Source of the DNA: Microbacterium terricola
GTDB lineage: Bacteria; Actinomycetota; Actinomycetes; Actinomycetales; Microbacteriaceae
Direction: 5' to 3'
Assembly: GCF_027943945.1 (NCBI RefSeq)
Contig: NZ_AP027141.1
Coordinates: forward strand, 2,728,001 to 2,792,000
Length of the DNA stretch: 64,000 nucleotides
Of this stretch, positions 25,864 to 33,812 are shown piece after piece. A model generated the notes under the pieces. The model saw nothing but the letters and a program-made list of their open reading frames with translations, had not been told where the DNA came from and did no database searches. The position numbers and the translations under genes were made by a program. Numbering within the stretch: position 1 is the first letter of the stretch; each line of letters begins with the position of its first letter.

Positions 25864-26805
25864 ATGACGACCAAGATCGCGATCATCTGGAACCCGACCA
25901 AGACTGATCGGGAGAGCCTGCAGTCCGGGCTCGAGAAGGCGGTCGGCGAGGGGCTGTCGCCTGAGGTCACCTGGTGGGAGACCTCCGCGGACGACCCAGG
26001 CGAGGGTGCGGCAGAGGCGGCGCTGGCCGCCGGCTCGGATCTCCTGATCGTCGCCGGCGGCGACGGCACCGTGCGAGCGGTCGCCGCGCACCTTGCCGAC
26101 AGCGCATCCACCGCGGAACTGGCGATCGTGCCGCTCGGCACCGGAAACCTGTTCGCCCGGAATCTCGACATCCCGCTCGGCAACATCTCTTCAGCTCTCA
26201 GCCGGGCGCTGGAGGGCGACTCGCGCGCGATCGACGTCGGGTGGGTCGAGGTCGATCTCGATCACGGCAGGGAACGGCACGGGTTCGTGGTGATGATCGG
26301 CTTCGGCATCGACGCGCACATGATCGCGGAGACCGACGACGAACTCAAGGACAAGGCGGGGTGGCTCGCCTACATCGAGTCCCTCGGGCGCGCGCTCGCT
26401 GCGAGTGAGATCGTCCCGTTCCACATCACCGCGGACGATGAACCGCCGCGCGAGCAGGAGGGGCACACGCTCCTCGTCGCGAACTGCGGCACACTGCAAG
26501 GCGGGCTGACGCTGCTCCCGGACGCCGATCCCTCCGACGGCGAGCTCGACTACCTGGTCCTCAGCGCCGAGGGCATCGGCCAATGGGCCGAGACGGCCAA
26601 GACCATGCTGTGGGACAACGGACTCAAGCGGCTGATCTCTGACAAGGACGATCTGACCAGCACCGACTCCGTCAACCACGGCCGGACCACGAAGCTCGAC
26701 GTCTCCCTCCCCGAGGCCAGGGCGTTCGAGATCGACGGCGAGGAGATCGGCACCACGCGGTCGTTCAGCGTCTCGCTTCAGCCCTCGGCCATCCGGGTCC
26801 GCTGA
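25864..26805 (+). CDS. Diacylglycerol kinase catalytic-domain lipid kinase
   Basis: 313 residues. The DAGK motif is GGDGTVRAVA (65-74), followed by PLGTGNLFARNL and GFGIDAHM, the usual order of DgkB/YegS-type lipid kinases. The ATG at 25864 has GGAGAG seven bases upstream. Substrate could be diacylglycerol or another lipid alcohol. It is divergent from ppk2 and convergent with an alpha/beta hydrolase, with nine bases between stops. Confidence 0.87.
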   Translation: MTTKIAIIWNPTKTDRESLQSGLEKAVGEGLSPEVTWWETSADDPGEGAAEAALAAGSDLLIVAGGDGTVRAVAAHLADSASTAELAIVPLGTGNLFARNLDIPLGNISSALSRALEGDSRAIDVGWVEVDLDHGRERHGFVVMIGFGIDAHMIAETDDELKDKAGWLAYIESLGRALAASEIVPFHITADDEPPREQEGHTLLVANCGTLQGGLTLLPDADPSDGELDYLVLSAEGIGQWAETAKTMLWDNGLKRLISDKDDLTSTDSVNHGRTTKLDVSLPEARAFEIDGEEIGTTRSFSVSLQPSAIRVR

Positions 26806-26814
26806 CTCGGCCCG

Positions 26815-27609
26815 CTAGAGCTCCTGCGCCGCCAGCCACGCCAGCACGTCGTCCGCGACATCCTTCCAGCCGTCGTCGAGGGTGAGGGAGTGCCCCTTGC
26901 CTTCGTACCGGTGGTAGTCCGTCACGGAGGCCGTGTTGTCGGCGTAGAGCTTCACGACGGCGAGGGTGACGGATTCGGGGACCGTGTGGTCCTCGGTTCC
27001 TGAGGTCAGGAGCAGCGGACCGCGGACGGCGGTGTGCGTGTTCACGGCGGCCGGCGAGTTGCGCACGAAGTTCGCGGTGGCGTCCTCGAAGAGCGGACGG
27101 CCGGGTCCCGGAATCGTCCAGGCCGCGTGCAGGGCATCCGACTCCTCGTCGGTGAGCACATTGCCGAACGCGTACTTGAACTGCTTCTCGGTGAGCGCGA
27201 CCGTGCGGGACTTGTTGGCCGGGTTGCCGAGCACCGGGAAACCCGAGCGCAGCTGAGCGAACGGCAGCACCTTCACGCCCTTGATCGGCGCAGGGTCGAT
27301 CGCGACGGCGGCGGCCACGAGGTCGTTCGCGAGGAGCTCCTGGGCGATCAGGCCGCCGAACGAATGGCCCACGACGATCGGCTTCTCGTCGAGCCCGGCG
27401 ATGATGTCGGCGTAGTGGTGGCAGATCTCTGCGATGCCCTGGTTGTCGAGTCCGTCTGGGTTCGCACGCGTCTCCTCGACGGTCTCGCGGTCACCGGGCC
27501 AGCCGGGGGCGGACGTCGCGTAGCCCTTCTCCTCGAAGAGGTCCTGCCAGGGCTTCCAGGCAGCCGAGTGGATCCAGAGTCCGTGGATGAAGACGACGTG
27601 CGTGGGCAT
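26815..27609 (-). CDS. Alpha/beta hydrolase
   Basis: 264 residues. The oxyanion motif is FIHGLW, the nucleophile elbow GHSFGG with Ser83, the acid TSGTEDHTVP and the catalytic His KGHSL. The whole triad is present. AAGGAG lies before the ATG. The gene follows an SDR oxidoreductase gene on the same strand and may share a transcript with it. Substrate unknown. Confidence 0.85.
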   Translation of the reverse strand: MPTHVVFIHGLWIHSAAWKPWQDLFEEKGYATSAPGWPGDRETVEETRANPDGLDNQGIAEICHHYADIIAGLDEKPIVVGHSFGGLIAQELLANDLVAAAVAIDPAPIKGVKVLPFAQLRSGFPVLGNPANKSRTVALTEKQFKYAFGNVLTDEESDALHAAWTIPGPGRPLFEDATANFVRNSPAAVNTHTAVRGPLLLTSGTEDHTVPESVTLAVVKLYADNTASVTDYHRYEGKGHSLTLDDGWKDVADDVLAWLAAQEL

Positions 27610-27645
27610 GAGTGCTCCTTGCTTGTGACGGTGAGGGAGTGCGGG

Positions 27646-28440
27646 TCAGAGAGTCTTGACGAGGCCGCCGTCGATGAGGAAGTCCGCCCCGGTGACGTTG
27701 CCGGCACGGTTGCTGGCCAGGATCAGCGCCAAGTCGGCGACCTCGGAGGGCTGCGTGAACCTGCCGGTCGAGAAGCCCCCCTGGCTGGCGACCACCTGGT
27801 CGCGTGCCGTGTCGATGTCGACCCCGAGGTTCTTCGCGGCCGTCGCAGCCACCCCGTGCTCGCCGAGCCAGAGCTGCGTCGCGACCGGGCCAGGGCTGAT
27901 CGTGTTGAAGCGGATGTTCTGAGCGCCGAACTCCTTGGACAGCGACTTCGACAGGTTCCAGACCGCGGCCTTGGCTGCGGAGTAGTCGACCACCGGCGGG
28001 TCAGGCAGGAACGCGTTGACCGAGCCGATCGTCACCACGTTGCCGCCGCCACGCTCGAGGAGCAGTGGGAGTGCGGCCCGGGTCGTGCGCACCGCGGCCA
28101 GGAAGCTCAGGTTGAGAGTGTCGAGCCAGTCGTCGTCGGTGATCGAGAGGAAGCCCTCGAAGCGGAAGGCGACGGCTCCGACGTTGTTGACGAGGATGTC
28201 CAGCCCGCCGAATTCCGCAGTCCGCGCGACGAGGCGGGCCGGTGCGTCCGCCTCGGAGAGGTCGACGCTCTCGAACAGGACGGCGCCGCTCGACACGAGT
28301 TCATCGAGCTCCGGCGTCGAGGACCGCGCACCGGCGACGACGCGTGCACCCTCGGCCACCAGCCCCTGAGTGATCGCGAGCCCGATTCCCTTGCTCGCTC
28401 CCGTGACGACAGCGACCTTGCCGGATAATCCCAGATCCAT
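27646..28440 (-). CDS. SDR family oxidoreductase
   Basis: 264 residues with the classical Rossmann motif TGASKGIG (13-20), NNVG, a catalytic Ser in IGSVN and YSAAK. The C-terminus GADFLIDGGLV is typical of SDR dehydrogenases. The Arg after TGASKGIG and GARSS suggest NADP(H) preference. The ATG at 28440 begins MDLGLSGK, the normal family start, with only a weak ribosome site. Followed by the alpha/beta hydrolase and preceded by an XRE regulator. Substrate unknown. Confidence 0.85.
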   Translation of the reverse strand: MDLGLSGKVAVVTGASKGIGLAITQGLVAEGARVVAGARSSTPELDELVSSGAVLFESVDLSEADAPARLVARTAEFGGLDILVNNVGAVAFRFEGFLSITDDDWLDTLNLSFLAAVRTTRAALPLLLERGGGNVVTIGSVNAFLPDPPVVDYSAAKAAVWNLSKSLSKEFGAQNIRFNTISPGPVATQLWLGEHGVAATAAKNLGVDIDTARDQVVASQGGFSTGRFTQPSEVADLALILASNRAGNVTGADFLIDGGLVKTL

Positions 28441-28502
28441 GTCGCCGAGAGTAGGACCCGGGCGCGATGTCGGACGTGCCTCCATCGCGGCTAGTACTCC
28501 GG

Positions 28503-29315
28503 CTACCTCCCTGACGCCAGGTCGGCGAGCGCGCTCTCCGTCGCTGTGCCCGGCTCGGCGTAGTACAGGAACAGCGAATAATCGTCTGTGCCGACGAGCG
28601 GGAGGTGCGCGTACTGCAGCGAGAGATGCCCCGCGGCGGGGTGCCGCATCGGATGCGTGCCCGCCGTCATCCCTCCGATGTCGTGGCGATGCCACAGCTC
28701 TCGGAAACGAGCGCTCCCCTGTGTCATCTCCTCCACCAGCTCCTGCACCCGAGGGTCGTCCAGGTCGAGCCCGGTCCGGGAACGGAAGAGCGCGATCGAG
28801 CGCATGCTGAGCCCCTCCCAGTCCAGGTAGAGCTCCCGCATCCCTCCGTCGAGCAGCAGCACGACCAAGGCGTTGCGACCGACTCGGTACCCGTCGATCA
28901 GGGTGCCCATGAGGGGATTGACGGCCACGATGTCGGAGTGGCGGGTGAGGATCATCGCCGCCGTCATCGGCCACGAGTCGATGAGCCATCGCGTGCGCTC
29001 CACCGCGGGCGGCGTGCCGGCGTCGGCAGGCCTGCCGACCAGACGGGCGAGCGAGCGCAGATAGGAACTCGCGGTCGCGTCGAGCTTCAGGGCTCGAGAG
29101 AGCGCGTCCAGCACCTGATCGGTCGGGCGCGTCTCCTGACCCTGCTCGAGCTTGACGTAGTACTCGGTGCTGATGGCGGCGAGCGCGGCGACCTCGGATC
29201 GTCGGAGCCCGGGGACCCTGCGCAATCCGACGCCGGGCTGCAGGCCCACATCGGCAGGATGGAGGAGCTCGCGACGGGCTCTCAGATAGTCGCCCAATGG
29301 GCGAGGCGCAGGCAT
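28503..29315 (-). CDS. XRE-family regulator with MmyB-like ligand domain
   Basis: 270 residues. The N-terminal helix-turn-helix (GLRRSEVAALAAISTEYYVKLEQG) is followed by the MmyB/MLTR-type PAS-like domain (WPMTAAMILTRHSDIVAVNPLM, then RELYLDWEG and the terminal HLPLVGTDD). This combination is common in actinobacteria and often controls a neighbouring oxidoreductase; here the SDR and hydrolase lie directly downstream. The ATG at 29315 has no ribosome site but lies five bases after a TACAAT -10 element, so a leaderless transcript is likely. Confidence 0.85.
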   Translation of the reverse strand: MPAPRPLGDYLRARRELLHPADVGLQPGVGLRRVPGLRRSEVAALAAISTEYYVKLEQGQETRPTDQVLDALSRALKLDATASSYLRSLARLVGRPADAGTPPAVERTRWLIDSWPMTAAMILTRHSDIVAVNPLMGTLIDGYRVGRNALVVLLLDGGMRELYLDWEGLSMRSIALFRSRTGLDLDDPRVQELVEEMTQGSARFRELWHRHDIGGMTAGTHPMRHPAAGHLSLQYAHLPLVGTDDYSLFLYYAEPGTATESALADLASGR

Positions 29316-29320
29316 GCCGA

Positions 29321-29326
29321 ATTGTA
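29321..29326 (-). promoter_or_regulatory. -10 element TACAAT for a leaderless XRE gene
   Basis: On the - strand TACAAT is followed by TCGGC and the ATG, which puts transcription start at or next to the A of the start codon. A weak -35 (TTCGTC) lies 17 bp upstream. Confidence 0.45.
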
Positions 29327-29364
29327 TCCATGGCGAGCAACCGGACGAACTGTTTCGGCGATCG

Positions 29365-29943
29365 TCACGGGGTCCACGGTGCTGTGGGGTCCGGGCGGAG
29401 CACGAGGACATCGCCTGGCTGGATCTCCGAGGAGCCGAAGCGGTGGTTGTAGACGCCGACGGTGACGAAGTCGATGCAGAAGCGCTCGCCGATCCCGATG
29501 AGGGTGTCGCCGGGCTGAACGGTGTAGGACTCGATCAGCCCGTCAGCGTTGTACCCGACGGGACCGCCCGCGAACTCGGTCGCGCCCATGTCCGTCAGTT
29601 CGCCCCGCAGCTCGACCGGCTCATTCCCCTGCGTGTGCCAGGGGGTCGTGATCATCGCACTGGCTTCGCAGTCGCCGGGACCTTCCTTCTGCTGAAGGGT
29701 GAGGACGATCGCGCCCTCCTGCTCAGGGTTCAGCACGTCCGGGTCGGACGAGGCTGGGTCGCTCTCCTCGTCCGCCGCGCCCGGCGGAGACGACGGCGAC
29801 GGGGAGGCGAGAGCGGATGCTGCAGTGTCGACGAATGGGCTGACGGCCGCCCAGGTCGCGACGATCGCAGGAGCGGAGAGCGCGGCCAGACAGATGATGA
29901 CCACGGCGCCGGTGGCTGCGGCGATCGTGACGGCGCGGCTCAT
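29365..29943 (-). CDS. LysM-domain membrane-anchored protein
   Basis: 192 residues. An N-terminal helix (VTIAAATGAVVIICLAALSA) is followed by a Ser/Pro/Asp-rich linker, a middle region with WHTQGNEPVELRG, and a C-terminal LysM (SYTVQPGDTLIGIGERF ... SSEIQPGDVLVLRP). LysM binds peptidoglycan or related glycans, so the protein probably sits at the wall side of the membrane. ATG 29943 has AGGA eight bases upstream; ATG 29952 is also possible. Function beyond wall binding is unknown. Confidence 0.8.
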   Translation of the reverse strand: MSRAVTIAAATGAVVIICLAALSAPAIVATWAAVSPFVDTAASALASPSPSSPPGAADEESDPASSDPDVLNPEQEGAIVLTLQQKEGPGDCEASAMITTPWHTQGNEPVELRGELTDMGATEFAGGPVGYNADGLIESYTVQPGDTLIGIGERFCIDFVTVGVYNHRFGSSEIQPGDVLVLRPDPTAPWTP

Positions 29944-30080
29944 GGAGGACATCCTGGCATCGGCAGCCCCGCGACGCTACGCGCGGGTTCGGAGGATCAT
30001 CGCCCAACGGCCGTCGGCCCTCTCCCGGCAGAAGCGCCGGGCCTGGGACAATCCAAGAGAACTGGTGACGGAGGCATTTC

Positions 30081-30671
30081 ATGGCAACCCAACTGCGGGT
30101 CGTCTCGCGCTTGACGGCGGCCGCGGTTTCTCAGGAGATCGTGGCCCTCTGGTCTCGCTCCGACCCGGACGACCGTATCGACGGATTCGTCGTGGCGGTC
30201 GGAGCCAAGTGGGCGCTCATCGCCCTCACGCTCGACGGTGGCTACTTCGACGGACACGAGCTCGTTCGGATCAAGAACGTCCGAAAGGTGCGACACAACC
30301 GCTCCTTCGAGTCGCGATTCTCACGGACACTGCCCGAGTGGCCGCCAGCACCTCCCGCGACCCCCGAACCCATCGATCTCAACAGCACCCGACGGATGCT
30401 GCGCACCGCCGTCCCGGCCGGCGCGCTGATCGGCATTGAGTGCGAGCATCGTCCGGGCATGAGAAATATCGGCGTGGTCGTCGATACAACGTCACAGCGA
30501 ATCGTGCTGCAGGAAGTCGACCCGCACGCTGCGTGGATCGAAGGAACCCGCCGATGGCGAATTCGCCGCCTCGTCACTGTGACCCTCGACGACGGCTACC
30601 AGCGAGCTCTCGCCGAACTCGCTGGGGAGCGGCCCGTCGAATCAGCGCAGGTCAGCCCCGAGGCCGACTGA
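30081..30671 (+). CDS. Hypothetical protein
   Basis: 196 residues with GGAGG six bases before the ATG. Two similar beta-rich halves are visible: ALIALTLDGGYFDGHELVRI and RRLVTVTLDDGYQRALAEL, each with a hydrophobic strand followed by LDGGY/LDDGY. There is no signal peptide or membrane helix. I recognise no family. It is convergent with a SnoaL-like gene. Confidence 0.6.
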   Translation: MATQLRVVSRLTAAAVSQEIVALWSRSDPDDRIDGFVVAVGAKWALIALTLDGGYFDGHELVRIKNVRKVRHNRSFESRFSRTLPEWPPAPPATPEPIDLNSTRRMLRTAVPAGALIGIECEHRPGMRNIGVVVDTTSQRIVLQEVDPHAAWIEGTRRWRIRRLVTVTLDDGYQRALAELAGERPVESAQVSPEAD

Positions 30672-30750
30672 CGAGAGTTGTCCGGTGATGGCGAATGGCG
30701 CAGACGGGGCATGGAGCCTCGACGTGGGCACTTCGCCTCCCTTCCGGGGG

Positions 30751-31140
30751 CTACGGTTGCAGCAGCGCGAGGAGTTCGATCGGATCGGTACCGGAGAACT
30801 CCACGATCCGCCGGTTCGTGACTCGGTACATTGCGAACTCGGCGACGTTCGCGTGTCGTCGAGTCGGCGCGATGCCGCGGAACGGGCCGAGGTGTGTTCC
30901 GCTCGCGCGCACGTGCGCCGCCACACGATCGTCTTCGACGATGAGCTGGATGCGGCGCCACCGCCAGTCGGGGAAGCCGTGGAACAGGTCGGCGAGGTCG
31001 TTGATCCAGGCATCGACTCCACCGGGCAGGTGGGCACGGCGCACGGCCGGGTCGAGGAATGATCGGATGTCGTCCAGGTCGTGACGATTGCAGGCGTCGA
31101 GGTACTCGGCGTACCACTCGCGCATCTCCCACGGCTCCAC
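30751..31140 (-). CDS. SnoaL-like/ester cyclase family protein
   Basis: 129 residues beginning at GTG with GGGGGAG six bases upstream. The alpha+beta-barrel pattern (YLDACNRHDLDDIRSFLDP, then VRASGTHLGPFRG and VTNRRIVEFSG) is that of SnoaL-like polyketide cyclases and NTF2-fold proteins. In non-polyketide settings these are often of unknown enzymatic role. Single gene. Confidence 0.75.
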   Translation of the reverse strand: MEPWEMREWYAEYLDACNRHDLDDIRSFLDPAVRRAHLPGGVDAWINDLADLFHGFPDWRWRRIQLIVEDDRVAAHVRASGTHLGPFRGIAPTRRHANVAEFAMYRVTNRRIVEFSGTDPIELLALLQP

Positions 31141-31186
31141 CTGCTACTCCCCCGCGCTCGTGCTCGTTCAGGACTGCGGGGCGCCG

Positions 31187-31912
31187 TCACACGCCGATCG
31201 TGGAGACCAGCACGCCACCCTCGGTCGGCAGCACCCGCCAGACGCTGCCCGCGCCTTCGACCCGCAGCCCGCCCTCGCCCACGATCAGGGCTGTGCGCTC
31301 GTCGATGCCGAGCCCGCCCGCGATCAGCCCGGACTCGACCGCGGCGACCATTCGGGACAGCATCCCCCGCTGGACAACATGGACCTCGATAGCCACGTCG
31401 ACGAGGCCGATGCCGGCCTCGATCTCCAGTTCGTCGCCTGGCTCGCCGGGCTCCTCGGGTGAGACGACCACGTCGCCGATGCGAGAACCGCCGCCGAGCG
31501 ACCCCTCCGCCGCGATCATCGCGCCGGCCGAGACGCCGAGGTAGGGCACACCGTCGGCGACCAGCCGGCGCACCTCGCCGAATACCGGCTCGAGGCCGGC
31601 TCGCACGTCCTCGACGACGCCACCGCCCACCGCGATGCCATCGACGTCAGCGATCGCGTCGAGCCCGATCGGCTCCCCTGGCCGCCCCGCGGTCAGGTGC
31701 ACCTCGATCGCGGCTCCCGATGCGGCCTCTGTCAGAAGCTCGCCGAGCGCCACGGCCTTCTCTGCGGCCTCGGGGTGCAGCGAGATCACGGCGATGCGCG
31801 GCCGCGCGCGGCCGGCGTGGCCGGCGCGCTGCACCGCTTCGGCGACGAACGGCGCATGCAGCGGGGCATCCGCGACGGTGGTCGCGCCGCCGCCGATGAG
31901 GTGCAGGCTCAT
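31187..31912 (-). CDS. Cyanophycinase-like peptidase (S51 family)
   Basis: 241 residues. The family Ser nucleophile is in YLGVSAGAMIA, and the later motif GGLGIDERTALIV matches the S51 cyanophycinase/dipeptidase E fold. It starts MSLHLIGGG, the typical beta-strand plus Gly-loop start. Its ATG overlaps the stop of a 12-codon upstream frame (ATGA) and has no own ribosome site, so translation probably depends on coupling. The gene for cyanophycin synthetase is not in the window, so another beta-aspartyl or small peptide substrate is equally possible. Confidence 0.78.
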   Translation of the reverse strand: MSLHLIGGGATTVADAPLHAPFVAEAVQRAGHAGRARPRIAVISLHPEAAEKAVALGELLTEAASGAAIEVHLTAGRPGEPIGLDAIADVDGIAVGGGVVEDVRAGLEPVFGEVRRLVADGVPYLGVSAGAMIAAEGSLGGGSRIGDVVVSPEEPGEPGDELEIEAGIGLVDVAIEVHVVQRGMLSRMVAAVESGLIAGGLGIDERTALIVGEGGLRVEGAGSVWRVLPTEGGVLVSTIGV

Positions 31913-31947
31913 GCGTGGGTGCCGGCGTCGTTGAGATCGAAGGTCAT
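31909..31947 (-). CDS. 12-codon leaderless upstream ORF coupled to the cyanophycinase-like gene
   Basis: ATG 31947 begins MTFDLNDAGTHA and stops in an ATGA overlap with the next gene. A -10 TAGGCT (31959-31954) lies six bases before the ATG, the spacing of a leaderless start. It may load ribosomes for the downstream gene. Confidence 0.4.
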   Translation of the reverse strand: MTFDLNDAGTHA

Positions 31948-31996
31948 CCGAGGAGCCTACGCGGGCAGGCGCCCTCGAGCGGCGGCGGCAGGCTCT

Positions 31997-32722
31997 CTAC
32001 GGCGACGGTTCCGTCCGATCCTCGGCCGTCCGGAGCGGCCGGTGGTTGCGCCATGCCTCGCGGTAGGTCCAGTTGCCGTAGATGGAGAAGCCGACGATCA
32101 CCACGGCGCCCACCACGATGCCGACGGCGATCGCCCAGCCGACCGGGATTCCCGCAGCGACGATGGAGCCGCCGGCCAGCAGCCCGAGCACACAGGCGTT
32201 GACGACGATGATCAGCATGAACGAGCTGCCGAAGAGATGACTGAAGTTGCGTCGCCGAAGGAACGAGTAGGTGCGCACGGAGCCCGGCAGATCATCGGTG
32301 ATCCCCGCGAGGAAGTAGGGCTCGATCGCGGGGTCGAGGTCGACGTACGCCCCACGCAGGCGATTCATCGCAACGACGTACATGAGGTCCTCCTCGGCGA
32401 CGTTGAGGACGCGCGCCTGGGTCATGAGGCCGATCAGCGCGAGGAAGCCGAGGATCGCGAGAGCCGCGCCGGCGAACCATCCAGCGAACTTCGTCGCCTG
32501 GCCCAGCAGCCCGATCGTGAGGAGGCCGGCCGACACGAGGGTGAGGAAGATCGTGATCCGGGTCAGCACCTCGCCCTGCGCGGCGCTCCTCGCGGCGAGG
32601 AGGCCCCAGTGCTCTGTGGCGAGCATCTGGGCGCGACGTGCGAGGACGGCGTCAGAGTCAGAGGCATCCGCCGCCGAGGAGGGCGCATCGGACGACGCAC
32701 CAGCGGATGTGTGATCAGACAT
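31997..32722 (-). CDS. Four-helix membrane protein, unknown
   Basis: 241 residues with a Ser/Ala/Asp-rich cytoplasmic start, two helices (ITIFLTLVSAGLLTIGLLG, FAGAALAILGFLALIGL), a central soluble loop with LRGAYVDLDPAIEPYF, and two more helices (SFMLIIVVNACVLGLLAG, WAIAVGIVVGAVVIVGFSI). Family not recognised. Divergent from another membrane-protein gene. Confidence 0.7.
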   Translation of the reverse strand: MSDHTSAGASSDAPSSAADASDSDAVLARRAQMLATEHWGLLAARSAAQGEVLTRITIFLTLVSAGLLTIGLLGQATKFAGWFAGAALAILGFLALIGLMTQARVLNVAEEDLMYVVAMNRLRGAYVDLDPAIEPYFLAGITDDLPGSVRTYSFLRRRNFSHLFGSSFMLIIVVNACVLGLLAGGSIVAAGIPVGWAIAVGIVVGAVVIVGFSIYGNWTYREAWRNHRPLRTAEDRTEPSP

Positions 32723-32788
32723 GGCCTAGATTTTCCCCCTCGTCACCGCTGCGCGCCAGGGCAGCAATGCCGGCTCGGCGCCGATTAC

Positions 32789-32815
32789 TGAACATGTTCA
32801 ATAACGGCGTAGGAT
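32789..32815 (+). promoter_or_regulatory. Palindrome and -10 element upstream of membrane-protein gene
   Basis: TGAACATGTTCA (32789-32800) is a perfect 12-bp palindrome in a TetR/ArsR-like arrangement. TAGGAT (32810-32815) lies six bases before the ATG of the next gene, matching a leaderless promoter. No regulator gene is adjacent. Confidence 0.45.
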
Positions 32816-32821
32816 CACACC

Positions 32822-33328
32822 ATGAACAACGGAGCCTCGGAGTCAGCCGCGATCGATGCCCTGGAGTCGAGCGGGCCGGTCATGCCGTTCACGTTCCGAG
32901 ATGTCGCACGTCACACCTGGACGATCCTGGCTGCATTCATGGTGTTCGTCGTCGGGTACGCAGTCTTCAGCGCATTCACCATGGGCGGGGACATGTATGG
33001 GGCGTCGATCGTCTGCTTCGCCGGGTTCATCACCCTGATCCTGGTCTGGCTCGGGGCGCCGTTCGCGTGGCTGCTGGGCCGCGCCCTGCGACAGGTGCCC
33101 TTCCCTGCCGTGCACCTCTCCGCGTTCGGACTCCTCGGGGCGGGCGCCGGCGCACTGATCGCGAGCTCCGGCATCCTTCAGGTCACCTGGCAGAGCACTG
33201 CCGTTGTCGCCGGCATCTCCGGGGTGTGCACCATCATCGGCCGGTATGTGGCGTACCGGTCACGAAAGCGCGATGGGGATGCGCCAGGGATCAAGCCCAG
33301 GCACATCGATCATGCGCGGCAGTCGTAG
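32822..33328 (+). CDS. Membrane protein, unknown
   Basis: 168 residues with four helices (HTWTILAAFMVFVVGYAVFS, ASIVCFAGFITLILVWLGA, LSAFGLLGAGAGALIASSG, STAVVAGISGVCTIIGRYV) and a basic C-terminus. No ribosome site precedes the ATG; a -10 TAGGAT at six bases suggests a leaderless mRNA. No family recognised. Convergent with arsC, 18 bases between stops. Confidence 0.68.
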   Translation: MNNGASESAAIDALESSGPVMPFTFRDVARHTWTILAAFMVFVVGYAVFSAFTMGGDMYGASIVCFAGFITLILVWLGAPFAWLLGRALRQVPFPAVHLSAFGLLGAGAGALIASSGILQVTWQSTAVVAGISGVCTIIGRYVAYRSRKRDGDAPGIKPRHIDHARQS

Positions 33329-33346
33329 GACATGCGCCGACACGGT

Positions 33347-33763
33347 TCATACGGACGGCCGGGCCGGCAGCAGCTCGCTGATCAGTGCTTCCACCCGCGT
33401 GCGGATCTCGTTGCGGATGCGGCGAACGGTGTCGACGTCCTGTCCAGCCGGGTCATCCAGCTGCCAATCCTCGTAGCGCTTGCCGGGGAAGATCGGGCAG
33501 GCGTCGCCGCATCCCATCGTGATCACGACGTCCGACTCGCGCACGGCGTCGACGGTGAGCAGTCTCGGGGTGTTCGAGGCGATGTCGATTCCTTCCTCAG
33601 CCATCGCGGTCACCGCGACCGGGTTGATCTGGTCCTTGGGCTCGGAGCCGGCGGAGAGCACATCGATCCGCCCGTCTGCCATCGACTGCAGGTACCCGGC
33701 AGCCATCTGGGAACGGCCGGCGTTGTGTACGCAGACGAACAGGACGGTGGGCTTCTCACTCAT
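33347..33763 (-). CDS. arsC: Arsenate reductase, low-molecular-weight phosphatase type
   Basis: 138 residues. The P-loop CVHNAGR places Cys11 and Arg17 in the CX5R motif. TMGCGDACPIFPGKRYEDW contains the general-acid Asp and two further Cys. This family reduces arsenate to arsenite; actinobacterial members often use mycothiol and mycoredoxin. An inverted repeat ATAGA-N6-TCTAT lies 30 bases before the start, and the same site controls the ArsR-ArsC fusion upstream. Confidence 0.9.
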   Translation of the reverse strand: MSEKPTVLFVCVHNAGRSQMAAGYLQSMADGRIDVLSAGSEPKDQINPVAVTAMAEEGIDIASNTPRLLTVDAVRESDVVITMGCGDACPIFPGKRYEDWQLDDPAGQDVDTVRRIRNEIRTRVEALISELLPARPSV

Positions 33764-33792
33764 GACGGGATCTCGCTTCCTCTCGTCGAAAG

Positions 33793-33810
33793 CATAGACC
33801 CATATCTATG
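33793..33810. promoter_or_regulatory. ArsR-type operator upstream of arsC
   Basis: ATAGA (33794-33798), six bases, TCTAT (33805-33809), extended by C/G to CATAGA...TCTATG. The same half-sites and spacing occur at 34705-34720. Confidence 0.65.
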
Positions 33811-33812
33811 AA

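Noticed and set aside
31187-31912. Full cyanophycin metabolism
   Set aside because: No cyanophycin synthetase gene is present in the window; only the S51-type fold is supported.
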